NCBI GenBank assembly: GCA_964648005.1
Contig: CAZYKR010000106.1
Span: 1-13,282, forward strand
Source: JAGQTE01 sp964648005
GTDB lineage: Bacteria; Actinomycetota; Acidimicrobiia; Acidimicrobiales; Acidimicrobilacustridaceae
DNA: 13,282 nucleotides
Direction of reading: 5' to 3'
The notes under the pieces are model-generated. The model saw nothing but the letters and a program-made list of their open reading frames with translations. It searched no databases and was not told the DNA's origin. The translations under genes and the position numbers were made by a program. Below are positions 1-6,968 of this stretch, one piece after another (within the stretch, counting starts at the first letter, position 1; each line of letters begins with the position of its first letter).

Positions 1-108
1 GGCACCCAGCGCCGGCTCTTCGAGGCGGTCATCCGCGATCGGCTGGCGCGCGTCGGCGCCGTGGTCGGCGTGGCCGAGGGCGAGGCGTACCGTCGGCTCG
101 GCCTGTGA
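1..108 (+). CDS. C-terminal tail of an unidentified protein (partial, 5' cut)
   Basis: The frame is open from the first base and ends at TGA 106-108, giving the last 35 residues of a protein that starts outside the window. Codon third positions are almost all G or C, as in the genes around it, which supports real coding. The tail is Arg- and Leu-rich and ends in YRRLGL; it looks like an alpha-helical C-terminus with a short Val/Gly-rich strand (residues 18-24). I do not recognise a family from so little sequence. The stop codon lies inside the first copy of a 33-bp tandem repeat, so the last three codons may have been shaped by that repeat. Confidence 0.6.
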   Translation, partial: GTQRRLFEAVIRDRLARVGAVVGVAEGEAYRRLGL

Positions 109-178
109 CCGCATCGGCCTGGCGGACACATCGGCCTGTGACCGCATCGGCCTGGCGGACGCATCGGGCTGGCGGGCG
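98..178. repeat. 33-bp tandem repeat, two copies plus a partial third
   Basis: Positions 98-130 and 131-163 are 33-bp copies that differ at only one base near the end (ACACA against ACGCA). A diverged half copy follows at 164-178. Each unit is itself built from two related 16-17 bp halves, both starting TCGGCCTG. The first copy covers the stop codon of the upstream gene; the array ends 8 bases before the -10 of the next gene. Apart from the array and that promoter, the 109-197 gap holds nothing else that I can see. Confidence 0.85.
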
Positions 179-185
179 TACGCCG

Positions 186-191
186 TAGAGT
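186..191 (+). promoter_or_regulatory. -10 hexamer TAGAGT of a likely leaderless transcript
   Basis: TAGAGT fits the actinobacterial -10 form TANNNT and is separated from the ATG at 198 by six bases (GCGGCG). Transcription would then begin at or next to the start codon. No Shine-Dalgarno sequence is present and no clear -35 is seen 17-18 bases upstream. The same arrangement recurs before the genes at 555 and 1267. Confidence 0.5.
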
Positions 192-197
192 GCGGCG

Positions 198-425
198 ATG
201 CTCACCGACGGGACCTATGACGCCTTCGTGGTCGACGCCACCGTCACCGTCGACGGCGACACCCGCACGACGACGCTCGAGCTGACCATCGTGGCCGGCG
301 AGCGCAAGGGCGAGGTGGTGACCATCACGTCGAACGGGTTGCGCGGCAGCGAGTTCGACCTCATCGGCATGCCGGCCACCCTCACGGTCACCGACGGCGC
401 CCCCACCGTCCGCATCGACCACTGA
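198..425 (+). CDS. small conserved-looking protein of unknown function (75 aa)
   Basis: A 75-residue acidic protein with no signal peptide and no membrane segment, so probably cytosolic. The sequence alternates Val/Thr/Ile-rich strands with turns: YDAFVVDATVTVDG near residues 7-20, TLELTIVAGERKGEVVTI at 26-43, and the C-terminal FDLIGMPATLTVTDGAP. This reads as a small all-beta domain, perhaps OB-fold-like. I have the impression of similar small proteins in other actinobacteria but cannot name a family. The ATG at 198 is chosen because it begins the conserved-looking part and has a leaderless-type -10 six bases upstream. Third-position GC is high, which supports real coding. It stands alone between an unidentified gene and a GNAT gene, so context gives no function. 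Confidence 0.75.
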   Translation: MLTDGTYDAFVVDATVTVDGDTRTTTLELTIVAGERKGEVVTITSNGLRGSEFDLIGMPATLTVTDGAPTVRIDH

Positions 426-483
426 CGGCGGGTGCCCCGTCGGCCGCGCCGGTCGCCGTCGCCACGACCGTGATCTGAACGAC

Positions 484-520
484 CCGGCAGATTGCGTGCG
501 TTGTCGACCGAATCTGCCGG
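484..520. repeat. perfect 10-bp inverted repeat with 17-nt spacer
   Basis: CCGGCAGATT at 484-493 is the exact reverse complement of AATCTGCCGG at 511-520. It lies in the 129-bp gap between the small protein and the GNAT gene, ending about 22 bases before the GNAT -10. It has no T-run behind it, so it is a poor intrinsic terminator. It could be a hairpin ending the upstream transcript or an operator for the downstream gene. The arm centres are 27 bp apart, roughly two and a half helical turns. Confidence 0.6.
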
Positions 521-542
521 CTCGATCCGCAACGACGTACGC

Positions 543-548
543 CAGAAT
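543..548 (+). promoter_or_regulatory. -10-like hexamer CAGAAT, leaderless arrangement
   Basis: CAGAAT matches TANNNT except at the first base and is followed by GCGCCG and the ATG at 555, the same six-base spacing as for the gene at 198. No Shine-Dalgarno sequence precedes the ATG. Assigned mainly because the pattern repeats. Confidence 0.35.
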
Positions 549-554
549 GCGCCG

Positions 555-1208
555 ATGCGCTTCGACCTCGACGTGTGGCCGGTCTTCGGCATCCGCATCA
601 CGACGCCGCGCCTGACGCTGGAGCCGGTGACGCCGGAGCTTGCCTTCGACCTCGGCGACGTCGCCGCCGCCGGCATCCACGATCCGGCGAGCATGCCGTT
701 CCAGTTCCCGTGGACCGACCTCGAACCGCTGGAGCTGCGCCGCAGCCAGCTGCAGTTCACTTGTCGCTGCATCGCCGAGTGGCGACCGGAGTCGTGGCGC
801 CTGGCCTTCGCCGTGCGCGTCGACGGCGACCTCGCCGGCGTGCAGGACGTCGCCGCCACCGAGTTCGCCACACTGCGCCAGGTGGCGACCGGCTCGTGGC
901 TCGGGCGCCGCTTCCAGGGCCGCGGCATCGGCACCGAGATGCGCGCCGCCGTCGTGCACCTGGCCTTCGCCGGCCTCGGCGCCGAGCGCGCCCTGAGCGG
1001 CGCGTGGGTCGACAACCCGGCGTCGCAGACGGTGTCGACCAAGCTCGGCTACGAGCGCGTGGGCACGCATTGGGGCGTGCGGCGCGGTGAGGCGTGCGAG
1101 GAGGTGCTGTTCGGCCTCGAGCGGAACACCTGGGCGGCGACACGCCGGGACGACATCGTCATCGACGGCCTCGGCGCCGCGGCGCTGGCCCAGTTCGGCG
1201 TCACCTGA
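555..1208 (+). CDS. GNAT-family N-acetyltransferase (RimJ/RimL-like)
   Basis: A 217-residue acetyltransferase that would transfer the acetyl group of acetyl-CoA to an amine, possibly a protein N-terminus or a small molecule; the substrate cannot be told. It begins with the RimJ-like strand IRITTPRLTLEPVTPELAF (residues 13-31). The acetyl-CoA pyrophosphate loop is clear at RFQGRGIGTEMR, near residue 120, with the R/Q-x-x-G-x-G/A form. The later ASQTVSTKLGYERVG segment is the typical motif after the AcCoA site, where a side chain contacts the cofactor and the next strand starts. The frame is open back to 492, but the ATG at 555 is preferred because homologous-looking sequence starts there and a -10-like hexamer sits 6 nt upstream. 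The end (TWAATRRDDIVIDGLGAAALAQFGV) extends beyond the usual fold. Monocistronic as far as can be seen. Confidence 0.88.
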   Translation: MRFDLDVWPVFGIRITTPRLTLEPVTPELAFDLGDVAAAGIHDPASMPFQFPWTDLEPLELRRSQLQFTCRCIAEWRPESWRLAFAVRVDGDLAGVQDVAATEFATLRQVATGSWLGRRFQGRGIGTEMRAAVVHLAFAGLGAERALSGAWVDNPASQTVSTKLGYERVGTHWGVRRGEACEEVLFGLERNTWAATRRDDIVIDGLGAAALAQFGVT

Positions 1209-1254
1209 CCCGTCCCACGGCGGTGCACCCGAGACGACCTGTGCAGCGAGGTGG

Positions 1255-1260
1255 CATCAT
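1255..1260 (+). promoter_or_regulatory. possible -10 CATCAT for the WS/DGAT gene
   Basis: CATCAT followed by GCACGC and ATG 1267 repeats the six-base spacing seen at 186 and 543. It deviates from TANNNT at the first base. There is no Shine-Dalgarno sequence close enough to the ATG (the nearest GAGG ends about 15 bases upstream), which makes leaderless initiation more likely. Confidence 0.3.
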
Positions 1261-1266
1261 GCACGC

Positions 1267-2685
1267 ATGCAGCGCCTCACCGGTCTCGACGCCACGTTCT
1301 TGTACATGGAGACGCCCACATCGCCGATGCACGTGGCCAGCCTCATGGTGCTCGACCCGTCGACGGCACCGGACGGGTTCACGTTCGACAGCCTGCGCGA
1401 GCTCTACGCCGAGCGGATCCACCTGGCACCGCCGTTCCGGCGCCGGCTGGTGGAGGTGCCGTTCGGGTTGCACCACCCGATCTGGATCGAGGACCCCGAC
1501 TTCGACCTGGACTGGCACCTGCGTCACATCGCCGTGCCGCAGCCCGGCACGATGCACGAGCTCCAGGAGCTGGTCGGCCACCTCATCGCCATGCCGCTCG
1601 ACCGGGGTCGCCCGCTGTGGGAGGTATGGCTGATCGAAGGCCTCGAGGGCGGACACATGGCGACGCTGTCGAAGGTGCACCACTCCGCCATCGACGGAGC
1701 CTCGGGCGAGGAGCTGATCGTCGCCATCTTGGACCTGACCCCCGAGGTCGAGCACAAGCCGCCACCCGAAGAGCCGTGGGTGCCCGACAAGGTGCCCAAC
1801 GACACCGAGCTGTTCGGCTTCGCCATGGCGTCGATCGCCAAGCAGCCGCTCAAGGCGGTCAAGACCTTCCGCCGGACCGTCGAGGCGGCGCTGCAGATCC
1901 GCGAGGACAACCGCAAGCCCGACGTCACGCCGCCGCCGAGCCCGTTCACCGCTCCAGCGACGAGCTTCAACGCCAGCCTGTCGCCGCACCGGGCCTTCGC
2001 CACGGCCTCGGTCTCGCTCGGCGAGGTCAAGGAGGTCAAGCACGCCTTCGACGTCACGGTGAACGACGTCGTGCTCGCCCTGTGCGCCGGCGCGCTGCGC
2101 CACTACCTCGACGTGCACGACGAGCGCCCGGACGGGCCGCTGGTGGCCATGGTGCCGATCTCGGTGCGGAGCGAGGACCTCAAAGGCACGCTGGGCAACC
2201 AGGTGTCGTCGGCGCTGGCGACCCTGGCCACCGACCTCGACGACCCGGTCGACCGCCTGCTGGCCATCCATCACGGCATGCAGCAGGCCAAGGTGCAGCA
2301 GAACGCCATCGGCGCCGACACGCTGCAGAACTGGGTCGAGTTCGCGGCGCCAGCGGTGTTCAACCGAGCGGTGCGGCTGTACTCGCGCACCAAGATGGCC
2401 GACCGACATCGGCCGCTGTTCAACGTGACCATCTCGAACGTGCCGGGGCCGCCGTTCCCGCTCTACGTCGGTGGGGCCAAGCTCGTCGGGCTGTACCCGA
2501 TCGGCCCGATCTTCGACGGCGGCGGGCTGAACATCACGGTCATGTCGTACCTCGACAACATGGACTTCGGACTCAACGTCTGCCCTGAGCTGGTGCCCGA
2601 TCCCGAGACCATCGCCGACGGCCTGCGCATCGCCCTCGACGACCTGCGCAAGGCGGCCGACACGCTGGTGGACGCCGACGGCTGA
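1267..2685 (+). CDS. wax ester synthase / acyl-CoA:diacylglycerol acyltransferase (WS/DGAT)
   Basis: A 472-residue enzyme of the bacterial WS/DGAT (Tgs) family, which esterifies acyl-CoA with fatty alcohols or diacylglycerol to make storage wax esters or triacylglycerol at the inner face of the membrane. The catalytic HHxxxDG motif is present as HHSAIDG at residues 138-144. Just before it is the family motif PLDRGRPLWEVWLIEG (110-125). The second half has NDVVLALCAGALRHYL and the SNVPGP stretch, typical of the C-terminal DUF1298 part. Length is normal for the family. The start MQRLTGLDATFLYMETP is the usual family N-terminus; the open frame extends to 1087 but that stretch overlaps the GNAT gene and is not conserved-looking. 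It is the last plus-strand gene before a convergent minus-strand operon and probably ends at the hairpins at 2697-2722. Whether it favours alcohols or diacylglycerol cannot be told. Confidence 0.95.
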   Translation: MQRLTGLDATFLYMETPTSPMHVASLMVLDPSTAPDGFTFDSLRELYAERIHLAPPFRRRLVEVPFGLHHPIWIEDPDFDLDWHLRHIAVPQPGTMHELQELVGHLIAMPLDRGRPLWEVWLIEGLEGGHMATLSKVHHSAIDGASGEELIVAILDLTPEVEHKPPPEEPWVPDKVPNDTELFGFAMASIAKQPLKAVKTFRRTVEAALQIREDNRKPDVTPPPSPFTAPATSFNASLSPHRAFATASVSLGEVKEVKHAFDVTVNDVVLALCAGALRHYLDVHDERPDGPLVAMVPISVRSEDLKGTLGNQVSSALATLATDLDDPVDRLLAIHHGMQQAKVQQNAIGADTLQNWVEFAAPAVFNRAVRLYSRTKMADRHRPLFNVTISNVPGPPFPLYVGGAKLVGLYPIGPIFDGGGLNITVMSYLDNMDFGLNVCPELVPDPETIADGLRIALDDLRKAADTLVDADG

Positions 2686-2696
2686 CGCCTCGCCGG

Positions 2697-2722
2697 CCGG
2701 TCCCGACCGGGCCGCAGCCCGG
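2697..2722. terminator. overlapping hairpins between convergent genes
   Basis: Two GC-rich hairpins share bases: CCGGTC/GACCGG (2697-2702 with 2705-2710) and CCGGGC/GCCCGG (2707-2712 with 2717-2722, CGCA loop). They are mutually exclusive. They sit in the 48-bp gap between two genes that end toward each other. No T-tract follows on either strand, so termination would be of the T-less actinobacterial kind. Confidence 0.5.
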
Positions 2723-2733
2723 ATCGACCAGGC

Positions 2734-4956
2734 TCAGCCCTGATCGTCGGCGGGCTGGTCCTCGGACTCCCCGCCATCGCTGTAGCCGTCCCCGCCACCG
2801 TCGCCCTCGTCGCTGACGTCGCTGTCGGAGGCCTTGACGTCGCCCTCCTCGACCCGCAGCTCCTTGAAGGTCGGCGGGTTGGTCGACTCGTCGACCAGGA
2901 ACGCCGTGATCACGTTCTCGCCGGGCACCATGTAGGCCTCGGGCAGGAGCGTCCAGAAGCCGCCGGGCCCGAAGGGCATGACCCCGACGATCCATCCGTT
3001 GAGCACGATGGCGATCGTGCCCGTGTTGGTGCCGTACACCAGGCCGGAGATCTGCGCCTGCACCGGGACGCGCGGGTCCGGGTCGTACGCGAACGGATCG
3101 GTGAGCCCCTCGTGCAGCCGGACGAAGGCGTTCGACGCCGGCCCGAGCTCGACGTCGTTGATCGTCTGGCCGATGAGATCGGGACGGCTGCCGATGCGGA
3201 ACAACCGCAAGGCGTCGTCGCCCTGGCCGATGCGCGGCGAGGCCAGCACCTTGGCCAGGTTGGAGGGGCCGTCGATCTTGTCCCACCCGCTGCCGTCGTC
3301 GGGCAGGTCGCTCAGCGGCGTGTGCTTCACCAGGCGCTGCGTGCCGTCGTCGGCGGGCGGCTGCAGCACCGAGGTGCCGTCGACCTCCCACGGGATCTCG
3401 ACGCCAACGACGTCGGCGATCGTGGGCAGCAGGTCGACCGAGGTCACCGGCCGGTCGGAGACGGCACCGGGGGTGAAGCCCGGTCCCCGCATGAACAGCG
3501 GCGGCCACATGACCTGGTACGCGTTCGTGGTCGTGACCGCCCGGAACGGCTCGCCGTCCATGAAGCCGACGCCGTGGTCGGCGGTGACGATGATCAGCGC
3601 GTCGTCCCAGAGGCCGGTCTCCTTGAGCTTGGCGATGATCTGGCCGAGCCAGGCGTCGGTGTACTGGAGCTGGAGCAGGTGACGCAGGCGGGCGGCGTCG
3701 GCCGAGTACTCGTTGTACCAGCGGAAGGCGACGGCGCCGAGCGGGGTGAGGCCGTTCGGGTCCTCGTAGGTCTTGCCCGTCGGCAGGACCTCCCACGGGA
3801 AGTGCGGCAGGATGCTGTGCAGCATGTTGAAGGTCGGGCGGGCGCCGGCCGGTTGCAGCTCGTCGATGAAGTCCGTGAAGCGGATCGGGTCGTGGAAGGC
3901 GTAGCCGTCCGCCTCGGTGACGAACTCGTCGAGCTTCACGCCGGCGGCGCCGGTCTCGAGCTTGCCGAAACGGTCGGTCCAGGTGCCGACGGCGTCGCCG
4001 GCGAGGGGCCACGGGCTGGCGTCGTCGATGCCGAAGCGGGCGCACAGCTCCGGCGAGCACAGCTCGGTCAGCGTCTCCTGGACGCGCATGTCGTAGGTGC
4101 CGCCCAGCAACGTGTACACGTTGTCCGGGTACTCCGCGGCCACCGGCGCCGCGTTCTTGTCCGGATAGACGCCCGTCATGATCGCCGGCACCACCGTGGT
4201 GGTGTTGGGGGCGATGGCCGAGTAGTTGCGGAAGAACGTCGACCCCTTCGCCACCTCGGCGAAGTTCGGGTAGAGCGTGGCGTCGATCTGCCCGGTGCCG
4301 TCGAGCAGGGAGACGAGCGGCAACTCGTCGAAGAGCAGCGTGACGACGGGGATGGGGTTGTCGATGGTGACCTGCTTGGCCTCGCTGCCGCCGGACTGGA
4401 ACACGAGCGGCGTCACGTTCGAGGTGAACAGGAACAGCGCCAGGAACAGCGGCGGGGCGATGGCCAGGAACCGCACCCACACCTGGAGCGCCTCGGTGCG
4501 GAACAACGCCACCCCGACGCCGATGGTCGCCGCGGCGGCGAGGCCGTAGGCGGCGGCGAGCGAGAGGTTCTGCGCCGTCGCCTGCACGACGAACACCCCG
4601 ACGAGGAGGGCGAGGATCACGCGGTGGACCGTGGTCTCGACCGTGGGCGAGATCGCCCGCAGCGGCAGGGTGACCAGCCACAGCACCAGCGGCGGGATCG
4701 CCACGATGATCAACCCGAACGCCACCACCAAGATGCCGTCGACGTGCTGGTTGACGAAGACGTCGGCGCTGCGGCCATAGATGTCGAGGATCGGCTGGGC
4801 GAACGCCAGCCCGCACAGCGCGAACAGCTCGAGGAAGCGGTAGAGCTCCGGACGGATCAGCGGGCGCAGCCGCGCTGCGAGCGACGGCTTGCTGGAAGCG
4901 GTGTCGTCGACGCCGCCCGACGAGCCCTCGTCGGCTCCGGCGTCAGCGTCGCTCAC
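2734..4956 (-). CDS. membrane-anchored sulfatase/alkaline-phosphatase-superfamily enzyme (LtaS-like)
   Basis: A 740-residue membrane enzyme. An acidic cytosolic N-terminus is followed by several membrane helices between about residues 40 and 180, then a large extracytoplasmic domain from about 195. The catalytic domain has the metal-binding LLFDELP (D210, E211), APNTTT (about 250-254) where the nucleophile is expected, HSILPHFPW (H380, H385) and TADHGVGF (D460, H461), then SVDLLPTIADVVGV. There is no C-x-P-S-R sulfatase signature; a Thr nucleophile is expected as in LtaS and EptA-type transferases, so phosphoglycerol or phosphoethanolamine-type transfer or hydrolysis at the cell surface is more likely than sulfate ester cleavage. 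The last 40 residues are a Gly/Asp/Ser-rich acidic tail. The start is GTG 4956, which overlaps the upstream TGA as GTGA, with GGGAGG ten bases before it; a GTG seven codons upstream is less likely. Translationally coupled to the lipoprotein gene at 4953. Substrate is unknown. Confidence 0.87.
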   Translation of the reverse strand: MSDADAGADEGSSGGVDDTASSKPSLAARLRPLIRPELYRFLELFALCGLAFAQPILDIYGRSADVFVNQHVDGILVVAFGLIIVAIPPLVLWLVTLPLRAISPTVETTVHRVILALLVGVFVVQATAQNLSLAAAYGLAAAATIGVGVALFRTEALQVWVRFLAIAPPLFLALFLFTSNVTPLVFQSGGSEAKQVTIDNPIPVVTLLFDELPLVSLLDGTGQIDATLYPNFAEVAKGSTFFRNYSAIAPNTTTVVPAIMTGVYPDKNAAPVAAEYPDNVYTLLGGTYDMRVQETLTELCSPELCARFGIDDASPWPLAGDAVGTWTDRFGKLETGAAGVKLDEFVTEADGYAFHDPIRFTDFIDELQPAGARPTFNMLHSILPHFPWEVLPTGKTYEDPNGLTPLGAVAFRWYNEYSADAARLRHLLQLQYTDAWLGQIIAKLKETGLWDDALIIVTADHGVGFMDGEPFRAVTTTNAYQVMWPPLFMRGPGFTPGAVSDRPVTSVDLLPTIADVVGVEIPWEVDGTSVLQPPADDGTQRLVKHTPLSDLPDDGSGWDKIDGPSNLAKVLASPRIGQGDDALRLFRIGSRPDLIGQTINDVELGPASNAFVRLHEGLTDPFAYDPDPRVPVQAQISGLVYGTNTGTIAIVLNGWIVGVMPFGPGGFWTLLPEAYMVPGENVITAFLVDESTNPPTFKELRVEEGDVKASDSDVSDEGDGGGDGYSDGGESEDQPADDQG

Positions 4957-5399
4957 TGGCAGTTCGCCTCCCACCACTTCGAGATGTTGGCGTTGGCCGT
5001 CTCGACGGCGGTCTTCTCTTCGGGCGTCGTGTTGCCCGTCGTGTTGAGCGAGTTCACGGCCTGGATCAGCGGGTCGATGTCGGCGGCGATGTCCGGCGCC
5101 TTGGCCTTGACGGTGGCACCGGCGCCGACGAGGGCGTCGACGTACTTCTGGCGCGACTCAGTCGGCGCCATGCCGGCACCGAACTCGGCCATGCGGAAGG
5201 CGTTGAGCGCCGTGCACTCCTCGGTCGGCTTGAAGGTCGACGGCGGCGTGGTCGACGCCGTCGTCACGACCCCGACGCCTCCCGGGGTCTGACCACCCGC
5301 CGCCGGCAGCGTCGGGGTGGTGGACTCCTCCTTCTTGGCGCCGCAGGCGGCGACGCCGAAGGCGAGCACGAGGGTGAGGAGGGCGAACGAACGGCGCAA
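4953..5399 (-). CDS. small secreted lipoprotein, paralogue of the one at 9150-9593
   Basis: A 148-residue lipoprotein. The signal peptide MRRSFALLTLVLAFGVAAC ends in a lipobox with Cys19 as the lipidated residue. A Thr/Pro/Gly-rich linker (about 25-57) leads to a helical domain with Cys62 and Cys147, which could form a disulfide outside the cell; the domain ends KWWEANC. The start is TTG 5399 with GGAG six bases upstream. The protein at 9150-9593 shares the layout: lipidated Cys at 19, second Cys at 59, penultimate Cys at 146, and an aromatic pair before the last Cys. The stop overlaps the start of the sulfatase-superfamily gene, so the two are made together, and the lipoprotein may assist that enzyme. 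I do not know a named family for it. Confidence 0.85.
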   Translation of the reverse strand: MRRSFALLTLVLAFGVAACGAKKEESTTPTLPAAGGQTPGGVGVVTTASTTPPSTFKPTEECTALNAFRMAEFGAGMAPTESRQKYVDALVGAGATVKAKAPDIAADIDPLIQAVNSLNTTGNTTPEEKTAVETANANISKWWEANCQ

Positions 5400-5412
5400 T
5401 GGGAGCTCCAGC

Positions 5413-5455
5413 GATCGGCCGGTAAACGGACCCGGCGAGCATACTGCGGCCGATC
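5413..5455. repeat. 8-bp inverted repeat flanking the lipoprotein promoter
   Basis: GATCGGCC at 5413-5420 and GGCCGATC at 5448-5455 are perfect reverse complements, 27 bases apart. The -10 hexamer of the lipoprotein gene lies between them. The right arm reaches into the stop codon of the glycosyltransferase gene. Could be an operator pair or chance in GC-rich sequence. Confidence 0.45.
5438..5443 (-). promoter_or_regulatory. -10 hexamer TATGCT for the lipoprotein/sulfatase-like pair
   Basis: Read on the minus strand, TATGCT fits TANNNT and lies 38 bases before the TTG start, leaving a leader of about 30 nt with a good GGAG ribosome site at 5406-5409. It suggests that the lipoprotein and enzyme pair can be transcribed apart from the upstream glycosyltransferase. 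No convincing -35. Confidence 0.45.
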
Positions 5456-6962
5456 ACGCAGGAGTTCGCGCCCCCACCGAGGTGTCGTCGGGCGCCTCGT
5501 CCGACGGGTGGTCCCACGGATCGTCGTGCTCCACCTGGACCCGCCCGAAGTCCCGTTGGAGCTTGCCGACGGCGGCCGTGATGCCCACGGCGCAGACCGC
5601 CATGATCGCCGTGTCGGCGGCCAGTCGGTAGCGGTAGATGGCGAACGTGCCCGCAACCGAGGCGGCGACCGCCACGATCGGCCCGATGATGGGGCTGATG
5701 GGCATGCGCCGCCGCCGCAGCGCCACCAGGCCCACGACCCCTCCCGCGACCATGACGTAGTACATGAGCTGCTGGGCCTGCACCCAGTCCTGGCGCCGCC
5801 CCTCGGCCAGGGCGTTGCGCAGTTCGGTGTCACCGATGGCGTAGACGCCGTAGATGCGCGCCACACGGATCGCCGCGATCCCGGGCAGGGAGGTGATGTT
5901 GTCGCGGATGTACTCGGTGGCGCGGCTGCGGATGCCGGCGTCGGTGTACTTGCCGTCCTCGGCGACCGTCTCAGCCGTGTACCTGCTGAGACACCCGAAG
6001 CTGTAGAAGCCGGCAGCGTCGCCCTCCCACACCTCGTCGCACGAGTTGAGCGCCAGTGCCGGGCCGGTGGCCGCGATGTAGATCGGCTCCGGGAACCGGC
6101 TCAGGTTGTAGGCAATCCACGGGGTCATCATCCCCACGCACACGGCGCAGGCGACGACCCCCATGGCGAAGCGCCGCCAGAACGTCACGGTGCGCATGAA
6201 CACGACGAAGCCGACGACGATGAAGCCGAGCACCAGCGCCGCCTCGCCTCGGGTCAGCCAGGCGCCACCTGCCGCAGCGCCCAACCACACGGCGTTCAAC
6301 CACCCGGGCCCACGCCAGAACCGGTAGGCGCACAGCAGGGTCAGCACGATGAACGGGATGAAGAACGACTCGGACATGTACAGCGTGTCCGCCATCCAAT
6401 AGCCCGGATAGATGGCGGCGAGGCTGGCGGCCACGACGCCCGTCGCTCGCGGGTAGCGCCCGCCGAGGCGCCAGCCGAGCAGGCCCATCAGCGCCACGCT
6501 GATCGAGCCGACGGCCGCCAACGCCAACCGATGCTGGTTGAGGGTCCACAGCCCGACCGTGTTGAGGCCGGCGAGGAACGTGATGTACCCGGGCGGGTGA
6601 TCGGCGCCTGGCACGAGCTCGAGGGTGGCGAGGTTCACCAGCGTGTAGCCGTTGCCCTCGGACACGTTGGTGGCCATGTCGCGGTAGTAGGACGCGTCGC
6701 CACCGACGGCGTAGCAGTCGTCGAGCGTCGTGCGCACGGCGACCTCTTCCGCCGTGCACTCCGGCATCCAGTCCTGCTGGATCCACACCCGGATGCCGAA
6801 GGCGGCCAGGGCCACCAGCAGGATCGGCCAGTACACCGTCACGGCACGGGAGAACCAACGCAACACCTGCATCGGCCATGCCTCGCCGTTCGACGCCGGT
6901 GCGGCATCGACACCGCCGGCGATCGGTGGCGGCGGGGCGTCGACGGGGTCAGCGGTCGTCAT
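5454..6962 (-). CDS. multi-pass GT-C-type glycosyltransferase (PMT/GT39-like)
   Basis: A 502-residue polytopic membrane protein with about 9-11 hydrophobic helices, the first near residues 43-60. The first outside loop carries the acidic motif GGDASYYRDMA (D89) followed by GNGYT, and then HPPGY at 122-126; both are typical of the dolichyl-phosphate-mannose-protein mannosyltransferase/ArnT-like GT-C group. TLYMSESF near 193-200 supplies another acidic residue seen at this place in the superfamily. It would transfer a sugar from a polyprenyl-phosphate donor to a protein or glycan on the outer face of the membrane; donor and acceptor are unknown. Both termini are hydrophilic, Pro/Ala-rich and Asp-rich respectively. 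The ATG lies six bases after the upstream stop, so it is in an operon with the lipoprotein gene at 6969, without a clear Shine-Dalgarno site of its own. Confidence 0.87.
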   Translation of the reverse strand: MTTADPVDAPPPPIAGGVDAAPASNGEAWPMQVLRWFSRAVTVYWPILLVALAAFGIRVWIQQDWMPECTAEEVAVRTTLDDCYAVGGDASYYRDMATNVSEGNGYTLVNLATLELVPGADHPPGYITFLAGLNTVGLWTLNQHRLALAAVGSISVALMGLLGWRLGGRYPRATGVVAASLAAIYPGYWMADTLYMSESFFIPFIVLTLLCAYRFWRGPGWLNAVWLGAAAGGAWLTRGEAALVLGFIVVGFVVFMRTVTFWRRFAMGVVACAVCVGMMTPWIAYNLSRFPEPIYIAATGPALALNSCDEVWEGDAAGFYSFGCLSRYTAETVAEDGKYTDAGIRSRATEYIRDNITSLPGIAAIRVARIYGVYAIGDTELRNALAEGRRQDWVQAQQLMYYVMVAGGVVGLVALRRRRMPISPIIGPIVAVAASVAGTFAIYRYRLAADTAIMAVCAVGITAAVGKLQRDFGRVQVEHDDPWDHPSDEAPDDTSVGARTPA

Positions 6963-6968
6963 CGTGGG

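Noticed and set aside
501..523. A second TTGTC(R) box (TTGTCGACC) as a damage promoter for the acetyltransferase
   Set aside because: No TANNNT hexamer eight bases later (CGGCTC instead), so it does not fit the promoter.
2573..4816. A 747-residue open frame on the minus strand in another frame, and a 726-residue plus-strand one at 3112-5292
   Set aside because: Both overlap the sulfatase-superfamily gene completely, are Arg/Ala/Gly/Asp-rich with no recognisable motif, and arise because stop codons are rare in very GC-rich DNA.
4957..4977. GTG 4977 as start of the sulfatase-like gene
   Set aside because: It adds seven residues that include the ribosome site of the better GTG at 4956, which overlaps the preceding stop.
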